In this document: piece after piece, positions 9,321 to 18,142 of the stretch
How the letters are laid out: each line of letters starts with the position of its first letter
Numbering within the stretch: the stretch's first letter is position 1
From: Subtercola sp.
GTDB lineage: Bacteria; Actinomycetota; Actinomycetes; Actinomycetales; Microbacteriaceae
Direction: 5' to 3'
DNA length: 64,000 bases
NCBI GenBank assembly: GCA_025463745.1
Contig: JAODBB010000114.1
Span: forward strand, 44,115 to 108,114
Notes under the pieces: generated by a model
What the model saw: only the letters and a program-made list of their open reading frames with translations
What the model was told of the DNA's origin: nothing
The model's database searches: none
Translations under genes and position numbers: made by a program

Positions 9321-9399
9321 ACCTCACCGCAGCACCGCGCAGCACTTACGACAGACTCTCTCAGGCGTAGCCCACATCTATGACAGGGCAACCATTACA

Positions 9400-11286
9400 G
9401 TGACTTTCACCGAACCGCACTTCTCAGAAGACAATCACGCAGCACCTACCGACGCAGAACAGGCCGATGTCGACCTGATCGACGTCGAGCCTCTCGGCGC
9501 TGAACCCGCGGATCCCTCAGAAGACGACCTCATCGAGATCGACATCGTCGCACCCGACCCGCTCTCCGACTCGGCCGTTCTGCCCGAAACCACTTTCAGC
9601 GATCTCAAGGTCGAGCAAGACCTCGTCGAAGCACTCGCCTCGCATGGCATTCTGCACCCCTTCCCGATCCAGACCCAGACCATTCCGCTCGGCCTCGAAG
9701 GCCAAGACATCATCGGCCAGGCAAAGACGGGCACCGGCAAGACCTTCGGTTTCGGTCTGCCGCTGCTGCAGCGCCTCGGCCCGAACCCCGAGCCCGGTGT
9801 GCAGGCGCTTGTCGTCGTGCCGACCCGCGAACTCGCCGTTCAGGTGACCGAAGATCTGCAGCTGGCAGCCAAGAACCGGCCCACTACCGTGATCGCCATC
9901 TACGGCGGCAAGGCGTACGAGGGCCAGATCGAACAACTCAAGGCCGGCGCGCAAGTCGTCGTCGGTACCCCGGGTCGCCTGCTCGACCTCGCCGGGCAGC
10001 GCCTGCTCTCGCTCGCGAACGTTCGCGTGATGGTGCTCGACGAGGCCGACACGATGCTCGACCTCGGCTTTCTCGCCGACGTCGAGAAGCTCTTCTCCCA
10101 GACGCCGGCCGGCCGCCACACCATGCTCTTCTCGGCCACGATGCCAGGGCCGGTGGTCGCGCTCGCTCGCCGCTTCATGAGCCGCCCCATCCACATTCGC
10201 GCCACCGACCCCGACGAGGGGCTCACGCAGGCCAACATCAAGCACGTCGTCTACCGGGCGCACAACCTCGACAAAGACGAGGTCATCGCGCGCATTCTGC
10301 AGGCCAACGGCCGCGGCAAGACGGTCATCTTCACCCGTACCAAGCGCGCCGCCGCCCGCCTCGTCGAAGAGCTCGGTGACCGCGGCTTCAATGCCGCCGC
10401 CGTGCACGGCGACCTCAACCAAGAGCAGCGCGAGCGCGCGATGGCCGCTTTCAAGGCCGGCAAGCGCGATGTGCTGATCGCCACGGATGTCGCGGCCCGC
10501 GGCATCGACGTGAACGACGTCACCCACGTGATCAACCACACCATTCCCGAAGACGAGAAGACCTATCTGCACCGCGCGGGCCGCACCGGCCGCGCCGGCA
10601 AGACCGGCATCGCAGTGACCTTCGTCGACTGGGACGACATGCACAAATGGGCGCTCATCAACCGCGCGCTCGACATGGGCCAGCCCGAGCCCGTCGAAAC
10701 GTATTCGTCGTCGCCGCACCTGTTCGCCGACCTCGACATTCCGGTCGGTGTCAAGGGGCGGCTCAAGCCCACACCGCCGGCCAAGGGCCCCGAGGCCGCA
10801 AGCAGCCGGCCGCCCCGTGCTCCCCGCGAGGGTGGCAGTGGGCGTGACGGTGGCTCGGGTCGCGGGCACGGGCAGAGCGGCTCCGGCGCGAATGCGGGCG
10901 CCGCTGCCGGTTCGGCCTCTGGTACCGCCGACGGTTCGGGCCGTCCTCCGCGTTCACGCAACCGCCGCAGAAGCGGTGGCGCATCCGGCTCGAACGCTTC
11001 GGATTCCGGCAGCTCCGGTTCCGGCGCTTCGGCGTCGGCCGGCGCAGGCTCGGCCAGCGCTGTCGACGGCGGCGGGATGACCGGCGGCACTACCGCGGTC
11101 AGCTTCTCGGGCGGCGCAGAGTCGTCTGCCGCGGCATCCACTCAGCCCGCGTCATACACCCAGCCCGCGGCGGCGACCGGCGACCAGACCGGCCACACGA
11201 GCAGCCACGGCAGCGAACACCACGACGGCAACAGCGCCCCGCGCCGCCGCAGCCGCTCGCGCAACCGCGCGCCGCGCGCCGAGTAG
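9400..11286 (+). CDS. DEAD-box ATP-dependent RNA helicase, RhlE-like
   Basis: This 628-residue RNA helicase remodels structured RNA, probably in ribosome assembly or mRNA turnover. A Q motif (HPFPIQTQTIPL) is followed by motif I AKTGTGKT, PTRELAVQ, VLDEADTML, FSAT and the C-terminal HRAGRTGRAGKTG. After about residue 460 comes a long Gly/Ser-rich tail with basic patches (RSRNRRRSG, RRRSRSRNRAPR), as in cold-adaptation helicases that use such tails for RNA binding. Reading can extend upstream to 9205, but that part is Arg-rich noise. The GTG at 9400, giving VTFTEPHFSEDNH, is the best start. It is followed 10 bp later by the DUF445 gene. Confidence 0.9.
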   Translation: MTFTEPHFSEDNHAAPTDAEQADVDLIDVEPLGAEPADPSEDDLIEIDIVAPDPLSDSAVLPETTFSDLKVEQDLVEALASHGILHPFPIQTQTIPLGLEGQDIIGQAKTGTGKTFGFGLPLLQRLGPNPEPGVQALVVVPTRELAVQVTEDLQLAAKNRPTTVIAIYGGKAYEGQIEQLKAGAQVVVGTPGRLLDLAGQRLLSLANVRVMVLDEADTMLDLGFLADVEKLFSQTPAGRHTMLFSATMPGPVVALARRFMSRPIHIRATDPDEGLTQANIKHVVYRAHNLDKDEVIARILQANGRGKTVIFTRTKRAAARLVEELGDRGFNAAAVHGDLNQEQRERAMAAFKAGKRDVLIATDVAARGIDVNDVTHVINHTIPEDEKTYLHRAGRTGRAGKTGIAVTFVDWDDMHKWALINRALDMGQPEPVETYSSSPHLFADLDIPVGVKGRLKPTPPAKGPEAASSRPPRAPREGGSGRDGGSGRGHGQSGSGANAGAAAGSASGTADGSGRPPRSRNRRRSGGASGSNASDSGSSGSGASASAGAGSASAVDGGGMTGGTTAVSFSGGAESSAAASTQPASYTQPAAATGDQTGHTSSHGSEHHDGNSAPRRRSRSRNRAPRAE

Positions 11287-11296
11287 CCCGGCTTCC

Positions 11297-12691
11297 ATGA
11301 GCATCCCGTCGCCCGATCCCGCCGCCGCGTCTCGCGTGGCGGGGCCGGGTGGCGTGCCGGGCAGTACGCAGAGCGCCCCACAACCCGGCGCACTCATCCG
11401 ACCCGCCGCCTCCACCCCACCCGGCGAAGCCGGCCTCACGCCCAGCGAGATCGCGAAGCTGCACGCCCTCCGTCGCATGAAACTCATCGCGACGGCGCTG
11501 CTGGCCCTGATGGCGGTGATTTTCGCGGTGTCGTTCGCGCTGCAGGGGCGGTATCCGTGGCTTCAGTACGTGCGCGCGGCGAGCGAGGGCGGCATGGTCG
11601 GCGCCCTGGCTGACTGGTTCGCTGTGACGGCGCTGTTCCGGCATCCGCTCGGTTTGAAGATTCCGCACACCGCGATCATCCCGACCCGAAAGGATGAGAT
11701 CGGGGCGAGCCTCGGCGAGTTCGTCGAAGACAACTTTCTGTCAGAGGCCGTTGTGCGCGAGAAGCTGGCCTCCGTCGGGGTCTCGCGGGTGGTCGGCTCG
11801 TGGCTGGCGAACCCGGTTAACGCCCGGCGCCTCACTGCAGAACTCGCGAGCGCCGCGCAAGGCGCGATGACCATGTTGAGCGACGACGACATTCGCGGGG
11901 TCATCGAAGGCCTGGTGCGCACGCACCTCGTCAATCGCGATTGGTCGCCCGAACTCGGCTCGCTGACCGAGAGAGTGGTGGCCTCGGGCAGCCATCACCT
12001 CGTGGTCGACCTGCTCGTCGACAAGACCGCGGAGTGGCTGACGCAGAACCCCGACTCGTTCAGCGAGCTCGTGTCGCGCCGTCTGCCGAGCTGGGTGCCC
12101 TCGTTCGTCGACCGCATTGTCGACGAGCGCGTGTACTACGAGGCCCTGAAGTTCGTTCAGGCCGTTCAGCAGGATCCCAACCACCGGCTGAGGCTCGCCC
12201 TCGACGATTACCTGCGACAGCTCGCCGTCGACCTGCAGTATGACCCCGTGATGCGTGAACGTGTCGAAACGGCCAAGGCCACGCTCATCGACGACCCCCG
12301 GCTGCGCGAAATCGCCTCGCTCGCCTGGGAATCGCTCAAAGACGCCCTCGTCGCCTCCCTTTCGCAACCCGACAGCGCGTTACGGCAGACCGTCGAATCG
12401 ACCTTCGTCGACACCGGCAACAGGCTGCAGACGGATGCCCTGCTGGCCTCGAAGGTGAACGCCTGGGCCGCGAACGCGGCCGTCCACCTCGTTCAGAACT
12501 ACCGGCACGACATCGCGGCGGTCATCGCCGAAACCGTCGAGCGCTGGGACGGCGAAGAGACGAGTCGCAAAATCGAGCTCCAGGTGGGCAAAGACCTGCA
12601 GTACATCCGCATCAACGGCACGGTCGTCGGCTCGCTCGCCGGCCTCGCCATCTTCACCATCGCGCAGGCGGCGGTCACGCTCGCCTCCTGA
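11297..12691 (+). CDS. DUF445 family membrane protein
   Basis: This 464-residue protein has a Pro/Ala-rich N-terminal ~45 residues and a membrane helix near residues 62-82 (LIATALLALMAVIFAVSFAL). Then comes the characteristic DUF445 block ASEGGMVGALADWFAVTALF-RHPLG with PHTAIIPTRKDEIG. A long helical region follows, then a C-terminal helix (VGSLAGLAIFTIAQAAVTLA). The family is widespread and uncharacterised; such proteins are thought to be envelope-associated. It lies 10 bp after the helicase gene, so co-transcription is likely. Confidence 0.9.
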   Translation: MSIPSPDPAAASRVAGPGGVPGSTQSAPQPGALIRPAASTPPGEAGLTPSEIAKLHALRRMKLIATALLALMAVIFAVSFALQGRYPWLQYVRAASEGGMVGALADWFAVTALFRHPLGLKIPHTAIIPTRKDEIGASLGEFVEDNFLSEAVVREKLASVGVSRVVGSWLANPVNARRLTAELASAAQGAMTMLSDDDIRGVIEGLVRTHLVNRDWSPELGSLTERVVASGSHHLVVDLLVDKTAEWLTQNPDSFSELVSRRLPSWVPSFVDRIVDERVYYEALKFVQAVQQDPNHRLRLALDDYLRQLAVDLQYDPVMRERVETAKATLIDDPRLREIASLAWESLKDALVASLSQPDSALRQTVESTFVDTGNRLQTDALLASKVNAWAANAAVHLVQNYRHDIAAVIAETVERWDGEETSRKIELQVGKDLQYIRINGTVVGSLAGLAIFTIAQAAVTLAS

Positions 12692-12788
12692 CGCCGCCCC
12701 GGCGACTCAGTCTCTCTAGCCTCGGGGCCCTCCCGCGCCCTCCTCCGCGCCCCCGCACGCTCTCCCGACTCTCCCGAAGCCTCATCGG

Positions 12789-12837
12789 ATTTGCGCAGAA
12801 GCACGGAATGGCGCGCGAGAGCGACCTTCCGCGCAAA
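12789..12837. repeat. Divergent copy of the TTGCGCA-AAGCAC palindrome
   Basis: TTTGCGCAGAAG near 12790-12801 pairs with CTTCCGCGCAAA near 12826-12837, one mismatch in 12. It resembles the left arm of the palindromes at 15463 and 27451 and lies between the convergent DUF445 and PHP genes. The rest of the 12692-12855 gap is low-complexity C-rich sequence. Confidence 0.5.
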
Positions 12838-12855
12838 ATGGATGGCGAAAGGCCG

Positions 12856-13776
12856 TCAGGGAGTGTGCGCCACGGCATCTCCGGCGGGAGCTGAGCCCGA
12901 CGCGGGCACGGGATAGACCGGGGTGGTGCCCGTGGCGCGTTCGACGATCTGCGAGAGCACCTCGGGCGAGGTGGTGTTCTCGCCCAGACGGTTGGGTTTG
13001 CCCTCGCCGTGATAGTCGCTCGAGCCGGTCACCGCCAGCCCGTACTTCGTCGCCAGCTCATGGAGGAGCTCTTTCGCGTCGGGAGTGTTCTGGCGGTGTT
13101 CAATCTCAAGGCCGAAGAGCCCGGCATCCACCAGCTTTCGCAGCCGCACCTCGGGAATGACACGATCGCGGCGGGTGCCCGGGTGCGCGAGCACCGGTAC
13201 TCCGCCGGCCGCCACGACCAATTGCACGCCGACCAGCGGCGTCGGCGCATAGTGCGGCTGAAAATAGCCGGCCCGCCAGTGCAGAATGCCCTGGAACGCC
13301 TGACTCCGTGTCTCAGCGAGCCCCTTCGCCACCAGCGCATCGGCGATGTGCGGGCGCCCCACGGTTGCGCCCGCGGTGGTCTGCGCCAGCACGTCTTGCC
13401 AGGTGAGGTCGTAGTCTCGGCCGATGCGAGCGACGATTTGTTCCGCGCGCTTGAGCCGGGCATCCCGAATCGTCTCGGTCTCGGCGAGCAGGGCCGGGTT
13501 GGCCGGGTCGAACAGGTACGAGAGCAAGTGGATGCTCGCGTGATCGAGCCGCGTGCTGAGCTCCATTCCGGGAATCAGCGTGATCTCGAAGTCGTGCGCG
13601 GCTGCAGTCGCGGATGCCCAGCCCGCCGTCGTGTCGTGATCGGTCAGTGCGACCGCCTGAAGCCCTGCCTCTTTCGCCGAACGCACCACGTTGTAGGGCG
13701 TCTCGGTGCCGTCAGACGCGCTACTATGCGTGTGCAAATCGATGGGGCCGCGAAAAGCGGGCGCGTACTCGGGCAT
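12856..13776 (-). CDS. PHP-domain phosphoesterase (YciV/TrpH-like)
   Basis: A 306-residue PHP superfamily metal-dependent phosphoesterase. Metal-ligand motifs are IDLHTHSSASDG near residue 13, ALTDHDTTAGW near 42, GMELST near 70, LAHPGTRRD near 196 and SSDYHGEGKPNRLGE near 255. In E. coli the related YciV (RNase AM) degrades short RNAs and nucleotide 3',5'-bisphosphates, so a nuclease or pAp-type phosphatase role is plausible. It is not proven here. It is divergent from the aminopeptidase gene. No signal peptide is seen, so it is cytoplasmic. Confidence 0.88.
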   Translation of the reverse strand: MPEYAPAFRGPIDLHTHSSASDGTETPYNVVRSAKEAGLQAVALTDHDTTAGWASATAAAHDFEITLIPGMELSTRLDHASIHLLSYLFDPANPALLAETETIRDARLKRAEQIVARIGRDYDLTWQDVLAQTTAGATVGRPHIADALVAKGLAETRSQAFQGILHWRAGYFQPHYAPTPLVGVQLVVAAGGVPVLAHPGTRRDRVIPEVRLRKLVDAGLFGLEIEHRQNTPDAKELLHELATKYGLAVTGSSDYHGEGKPNRLGENTTSPEVLSQIVERATGTTPVYPVPASGSAPAGDAVAHTP

Positions 13777-13850
13777 ACCTCATGCTATTCCGATCTGCGG
13801 AGGCGCCCTGCCAGGGGCGACAATCCCGGCCCGGCGAGAGAGAATGGGGT

Positions 13851-15389
13851 ATGGCTGACCAGACCGACACCGCCCCCCGCGCCACCTCGAACCGCTCCAC
13901 CACCCCAGGCTCCGAAGCGTTCAAAGAGTACATTTCGAGCAACTGGGCAGAGCGAACGGATGTTCTGCCGCCCGCTCGCCCCGAAGCCGCCTTCGCGGCC
14001 GAACGCCGCGCGCGCCTTTCGGCGAAGTACCCTGGCAAGCGACTCATCATTCCCGCGGGGCGGCTGAAGCAGCGCTCGAACGACACCGATTTCCCGTTCC
14101 GCGCACACACCTCGTTCGGTTACCTCACCGGCTGGGGCTCCGACTCCGAACCCGGCTCTGTGCTGGTGCTCGAGCCTGTCGCCGGCGGCTCGATCCACGC
14201 GGCAACGCTCTACTTTCGCGAGCGCGCCGGCCGCAACTCCGATGAGTTCTACGCCAACCCCGAGATCGGCGAGTTCTGGATCGGGCCGCGACCGTCGCTC
14301 GCCCAAGTCGCCTCCGATCTCGGTGTTGCGACGTTGGGAATCGCCGAGCTCGACGCTGTGGTCGGCCTGGCCGATGAGAACACCCTGATCATCCGTGACG
14401 CCGACCCCGAACTGACTGCCCTCATCGACGCGCGGGTCGAGGCCAGCGTCGTGGAGGCCGAAGACGAGGCCGCGCTGCCGACCATCGCGTTCAGCGCCGC
14501 GGCCGGCGAACGCGACGAGGTCGACGAGTCCGCCCTGCTGGAGCAAGACCTGTCTGAGATGCGACTGGTGAAAGACGCCTACGAGATCGAACAGATGCGT
14601 CTGGCCGTCGCCGCCACCGCTCGCGGCTTCGACGACATCATCAGTGATTTCGCGCGCATCACCAGCCACGAGCGCGGCGAGCGCCTCGTCGAGGGCGTCT
14701 TCAACGGTCGCGCTCGCGCCGACGGCAACACGGTCGGGTACGACACGATCGCAGCATCCGGCCCGCACGCCTGCATTCTGCACTGGACGCGCAACGACGG
14801 CCCCGTCGTACCGGGCGACCTCATGCTCGTCGATGCGGGGGTCGAACTCGATTCGTACTACACGGCCGACATCACCCGCACCCTGCCGGTGAACGGCCAC
14901 TTCAGTGCAGAACAGCGGATGATCTACGAAGCGGTTCGCGAGGCCGCCGATGCCGCCTTCGCCATCGTGCGGCCGGGCATCCGGTTTCGTGAGATCCACG
15001 CTACGGCGATGGGGGTCATCGCGAAGCGGACGGCCGAGTGGGGTCTGCTGCCGGTGAGCGCCGAAGAGGCGATCCAGCCCGAGAACCAGCAGCACCGCCG
15101 GTACATGGTGCACGGCACGAGCCACCACCTCGGCCTCGACGTGCACGACTGCGCGAAGGCCCGCCGCGAGATGTACCTCGACGGTATTCTCGAGCCGGGC
15201 ATGGTGTTCACGATCGAGCCCGGCCTCTACTTTCAGCCCGACGACCTGACCGTACCCGAGAGCTTCCGCGGTATCGGTGTGCGTATCGAAGACGACATCC
15301 TCGTCACCGCCACCGGCGCCGAGAACCTCTCGGCGGCCATCCCCCGCACCGCCGACGACGTCGAGGCCTGGATCGCGTCGCGCGCCTGA
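13851..15389 (+). CDS. pepP: Aminopeptidase P family Xaa-Pro peptidase
   Basis: An M24B metallopeptidase of 512 residues that removes the N-terminal residue preceding proline. All five metal ligands are visible in the pita-bread fold: the two aspartates in LVDAGVELDSYYTADITRT, the histidine in VHGTSHHLGLDVHD, and the glutamates in FTIEPGLYF and GVRIEDDILV. The N-terminal AMP_N domain carries FRAHTSFGYLTGW. The ATG at 13851 is chosen because upstream sequence is shared with the divergent PHP gene's promoter. It is probably monocistronic and ends before the palindrome at 15463. Confidence 0.93.
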   Translation: MADQTDTAPRATSNRSTTPGSEAFKEYISSNWAERTDVLPPARPEAAFAAERRARLSAKYPGKRLIIPAGRLKQRSNDTDFPFRAHTSFGYLTGWGSDSEPGSVLVLEPVAGGSIHAATLYFRERAGRNSDEFYANPEIGEFWIGPRPSLAQVASDLGVATLGIAELDAVVGLADENTLIIRDADPELTALIDARVEASVVEAEDEAALPTIAFSAAAGERDEVDESALLEQDLSEMRLVKDAYEIEQMRLAVAATARGFDDIISDFARITSHERGERLVEGVFNGRARADGNTVGYDTIAASGPHACILHWTRNDGPVVPGDLMLVDAGVELDSYYTADITRTLPVNGHFSAEQRMIYEAVREAADAAFAIVRPGIRFREIHATAMGVIAKRTAEWGLLPVSAEEAIQPENQQHRRYMVHGTSHHLGLDVHDCAKARREMYLDGILEPGMVFTIEPGLYFQPDDLTVPESFRGIGVRIEDDILVTATGAENLSAAIPRTADDVEAWIASRA

Positions 15390-15462
15390 AACCCGTGCTC
15401 GAGCCCGACACCTCCCGCTCGTGCCTGACACGCGCCCGACACGCCGGGGTCATGATGTCGGG

Positions 15463-15510
15463 GTTGCGCAAAAGCACCTCCCGATCGGATTCGAGGTGCT
15501 TTTGCGCAAC
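15463..15510. repeat. Perfect 18-bp inverted repeat, TTGCGCAAAAGCACC family
   Basis: GTTGCGCAAAAGCACCTC at 15463-15480 is perfectly complementary to 15493-15510, with a 12-base loop containing CCGATCGG. It lies between the convergent aminopeptidase and stress-protein genes, so it can serve as a terminator. The same arm recurs at 27451 and, decayed, at 12789, which points to an interspersed element. Confidence 0.85.
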
Positions 15511-15544
15511 TTCGGCGAAATTCGTGGGGTGTGTCGACGCGAGG

Positions 15545-16180
15545 TCAGGCGCGCGGATCGGCCGGTGGCTCGAAGGGGGGTGGAGGGTCTGAGGGATGCG
15601 CAGGTGGGGCGGGCGGGCGGTCTGAAGGATGCGCGGGCGGGGGGTCGGAGGGATGCGCGGGCGGGGGCGGCGGCGCGCCCCACGAAGCGCCCGGCGCGAC
15701 GAGGTTGCGGGCCCGGTTCGCCACCTCAGGGTCGGCGATGATCTGGTAACTGGTCGCGATGACCCGGATGTTCGAGGTGAAGTCGCGCCGTCGCCGGTTC
15801 AGCGCATACGACACGATGCCGAACAGCACACCGAACCCGGCCCCGATCAGCACGGCCGCGCCCACGAACTCGGCCGACGTCGCAGTGGGAGAGAAGATCA
15901 CCAGCAGCAGCCCGACGAACAGCCCCAGCCAGCCCCCGCTGAACGCCCCAGTGAGCGCACCGCGACCGTAGCTCAGCTTGCCCGTGACGGCCTCGATCGT
16001 CTTCAGATCGTTGCCCACGATGGTGAGCCTGCGCACCGGAAAGTCGGCCTTGGCCAGCAGATCTACCGCGGCCTGCGCCTCTTCGTAGGTCTCGTAGGTC
16101 ATGACGACATCTCCCCGCGGCATGCGCGTTGGGAGCCTGGAACCCCGACCGACGCCGGGCATCTGGTTCGTCACAGACAT
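15545..16180 (-). CDS. General stress protein 17M-like domain membrane protein
   Basis: About 211 residues. A GSP17M/YflT-like alpha-beta domain (MTYETYEEAQAAVDLLAKAD, RRLTIVGNDLKTIE) is followed by a glycine-rich two-helix membrane hairpin (ALTGAFSGGWLGLFVGLLLV and FVGAAVLIGAGFGVLFGIVS). A proline-rich tail with repeated AHPSD units ends the protein. The start is placed at ATG 16180 after GAAAG; in-frame ATGs at 16201 and 16219 are alternatives. It is divergent from the MgtE_N-CBS gene, an arrangement common in Actinobacteria. The function is unknown, probably linked to envelope or magnesium homeostasis. Confidence 0.8.
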   Translation of the reverse strand: MSVTNQMPGVGRGSRLPTRMPRGDVVMTYETYEEAQAAVDLLAKADFPVRRLTIVGNDLKTIEAVTGKLSYGRGALTGAFSGGWLGLFVGLLLVIFSPTATSAEFVGAAVLIGAGFGVLFGIVSYALNRRRRDFTSNIRVIATSYQIIADPEVANRARNLVAPGASWGAPPPPPAHPSDPPPAHPSDRPPAPPAHPSDPPPPFEPPADPRA

Positions 16181-16245
16181 CAGTCTTTCACGTGCATCCA
16201 TCAGCTGGCGTTCAGGCATACAGATAGACGGTCTAAGTTAGTTCT

Positions 16246-17541
16246 GTGAGTGCCACCAGAGTCTTCGTCGCCAGATTGGCAGGGTGCACCGTCTTCGACC
16301 CCGCGGGCGACCGCCTGGGCAAGGTGCGTGACGTTCTTGTGGTGTACCGAAACAACGATTCGCCTCGGCTGGTGGGCCTGATCGTCGAGATTCCGGGCAA
16401 ACGCCGCGTGTTCGTGAGCATCGGCCGCGTCACGAGCATCGGCAGCGGCCAGATCATCACCACGGGGCTCATGAACGTGCGCCGGTTCGAACAGCGCGGC
16501 GGCGAAGTACGCGTGATCGCCGAGATTCTCGGCCGCAAGGTGGTCTTCGTCGACGGCTCGGGCGAAGGCACGATCGAAGACGTCGCCATCGAGCAGTCCG
16601 GCCCCGGCGAGTGGAGCGTCTCGCAGCTCTTCGTGCGCCGCCCCAAGACCACAGCCAGCCCGTTCGGCAAGGGCCCCACAGTCTTCGCCACTTGGAGCGA
16701 GGTGCGCGAGAAGGGCCAGACCGGCCAGTCGCAATCGGCCGAGCAGCTCATCGCCACCTATGGCGACATGAAGCCCGCCGACCTCGCCAACACGCTACTC
16801 GACCTGCCGCAGGGCCGTCGCCTCGAAGTCGCCGAAGAGCTGCCCGACGGCAGACTGGCCGACGTGCTCGAAGAGATGCCGGAGAGCGATCAGGTCGAGA
16901 TCATGAACCAGCTCGACGACGCCCGCGCCGCCGACGTGCTCGACCAGATGCAGCCGGATGACGCGGCCGACCTCATCGCGCAACTCTCCGAAGCCCGGGG
17001 TGAAGAGCTGCTCAAGCTCATGCAGCCAGAAGAGGCCGATGACGTGCGCATGTTGCTCGCCTACGCGCCCGACACCGCGGGCGGGCTGATGACCACCGAG
17101 CCGATCATCGTGTCGGCCGATGCAACGGTGGCCGAGGGTCTCGCCCTGATCCGCCGCCACGAGCTCGCACCCGCGCTCGGCGCCGCCATCTGCGTCACCT
17201 TGCCGCCGTACGAGCCGCCTACCGGCCGCTTTTTGGGCATGGTGCACTTTCAGCGCATGCTGCGCTACCCGCCGCACGAGCGCCTGGGATCCATCATCGA
17301 CGACGGGCTCGACCCCGTGACCGCCGATACCAGCGCTGCTGAGGTCTCGCGTATTCTCGCGAGCTATAACCTTGTCTCGGTTCCCGTCGTCGACGAGAAC
17401 CACCGACTGGTCGGGGTGGTGACCATTGACGATGTTCTCGACTACCTGCTGCCCGACGATTGGCGAAGTCACGACGGCGACGTAACAACACCCGCACCCC
17501 GCGCTAGGAGGACAGCCAATGGCACGCAACTCGCCCACTAG
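16246..17541 (+). CDS. PRC-barrel / MgtE_N / CBS-pair regulatory protein without the Mg channel domain
   Basis: This 431-residue soluble protein starts with GTG. Residues 1-140 resemble two PRC-barrel-like halves (CTVFDPAGDRLGKVRDVLVV). Residues ~170-285 form an MgtE N domain with superhelical repeats (LPDGRLADVLEEMPESDQVE, MQPDDAADLIAQL). The C-terminus is a CBS pair ending VVDENHRLVGVVTIDDVLDY. MgtE channels carry five membrane helices after the CBS pair, and none are present here. It thus has the sensor without the pore, and perhaps acts on another transporter. The gene overlaps the DUF1003 gene by 23 bp, so the two products probably act together. Confidence 0.87.
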   Translation: MSATRVFVARLAGCTVFDPAGDRLGKVRDVLVVYRNNDSPRLVGLIVEIPGKRRVFVSIGRVTSIGSGQIITTGLMNVRRFEQRGGEVRVIAEILGRKVVFVDGSGEGTIEDVAIEQSGPGEWSVSQLFVRRPKTTASPFGKGPTVFATWSEVREKGQTGQSQSAEQLIATYGDMKPADLANTLLDLPQGRRLEVAEELPDGRLADVLEEMPESDQVEIMNQLDDARAADVLDQMQPDDAADLIAQLSEARGEELLKLMQPEEADDVRMLLAYAPDTAGGLMTTEPIIVSADATVAEGLALIRRHELAPALGAAICVTLPPYEPPTGRFLGMVHFQRMLRYPPHERLGSIIDDGLDPVTADTSAAEVSRILASYNLVSVPVVDENHRLVGVVTIDDVLDYLLPDDWRSHDGDVTTPAPRARRTANGTQLAH

Positions 17542-18142
17542 AACTCCTGACGCCAGACTCGACGCGCCCAAGGGGCTGCGCACCCGCGTGCTGCCCGCGC
17601 GTCGCACCAGCCGCGACCGGTTCGGGCGCGGCACCGAGGCGATCGCCCGCGGCATGGGCACCCCCTGGTTCCTGGTCATTCTGACGCTCTTCGTGCTGCT
17701 CTGGATCGGATTCAACAGCTACGGCCCGTCGAACCTGCGCTTCGACTCTGCGGCCATCGGGTTCACCGCGCTGACCCTCATCTTGTCGCTGCAGGCATCG
17801 TATGCCGCGCCGCTGATTCTGCTCGCTCAGAACAGACAAGACGACCGCGACCGTGTGCAAATCGAACAAGACCGCCAGCGCGCCGAACGCAACCTCGCCG
17901 ACACTGAATACCTGGCACGTGAGGTGGTTGCACTGCGCCTGGCGATGCAAGACATGGCGAGCAAAGACTTCATCCGCAGCGAACTGCGCGCCCTGCTCGA
18001 AGAGCTGACGGCCGCAGATGATGAGCCGCCGATCGGCCGCGAGCCGTCGGGTGGAGCTTCGACTTCGGCGACGGGGCGAGCAACCCGCGCACCGCGCGCC
18101 GAAGCGAAGCGCACCGAAGCGAAGCTGACCGGGAGTGCCTGA
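17519..18142 (+). CDS. DUF1003 family membrane protein
   Basis: This 207-residue protein has a DUF1003 core of two membrane helices (TPWFLVILTLFVLLWIGF and IGFTALTLILSLQASYAAPL) followed by a long charged helix (NRQDDRDRVQIEQDRQRAE). A variable Ala/Thr/Arg-rich tail ends it. A strong ribosome site (TAGGAGGA, 17504-17511) sits inside the end of the upstream MgtE_N-CBS gene and fixes the ATG. The conserved actinobacterial pairing with an MgtE_N-CBS protein suggests a regulated membrane assembly, possibly for divalent cations. That is inference. Confidence 0.9.
   Translation: MARNSPTRTPDARLDAPKGLRTRVLPARRTSRDRFGRGTEAIARGMGTPWFLVILTLFVLLWIGFNSYGPSNLRFDSAAIGFTALTLILSLQASYAAPLILLAQNRQDDRDRVQIEQDRQRAERNLADTEYLAREVVALRLAMQDMASKDFIRSELRALLEELTAADDEPPIGREPSGGASTSATGRATRAPRAEAKRTEAKLTGSA

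Noticed and set aside
9205..9399. N-terminal extension of the DEAD-box helicase to an ATG at 9205
   Set aside because: The added 65 residues are Arg/Pro-rich, not family-like, and overlap a stem-loop leader; GTG 9400 gives the normal start.
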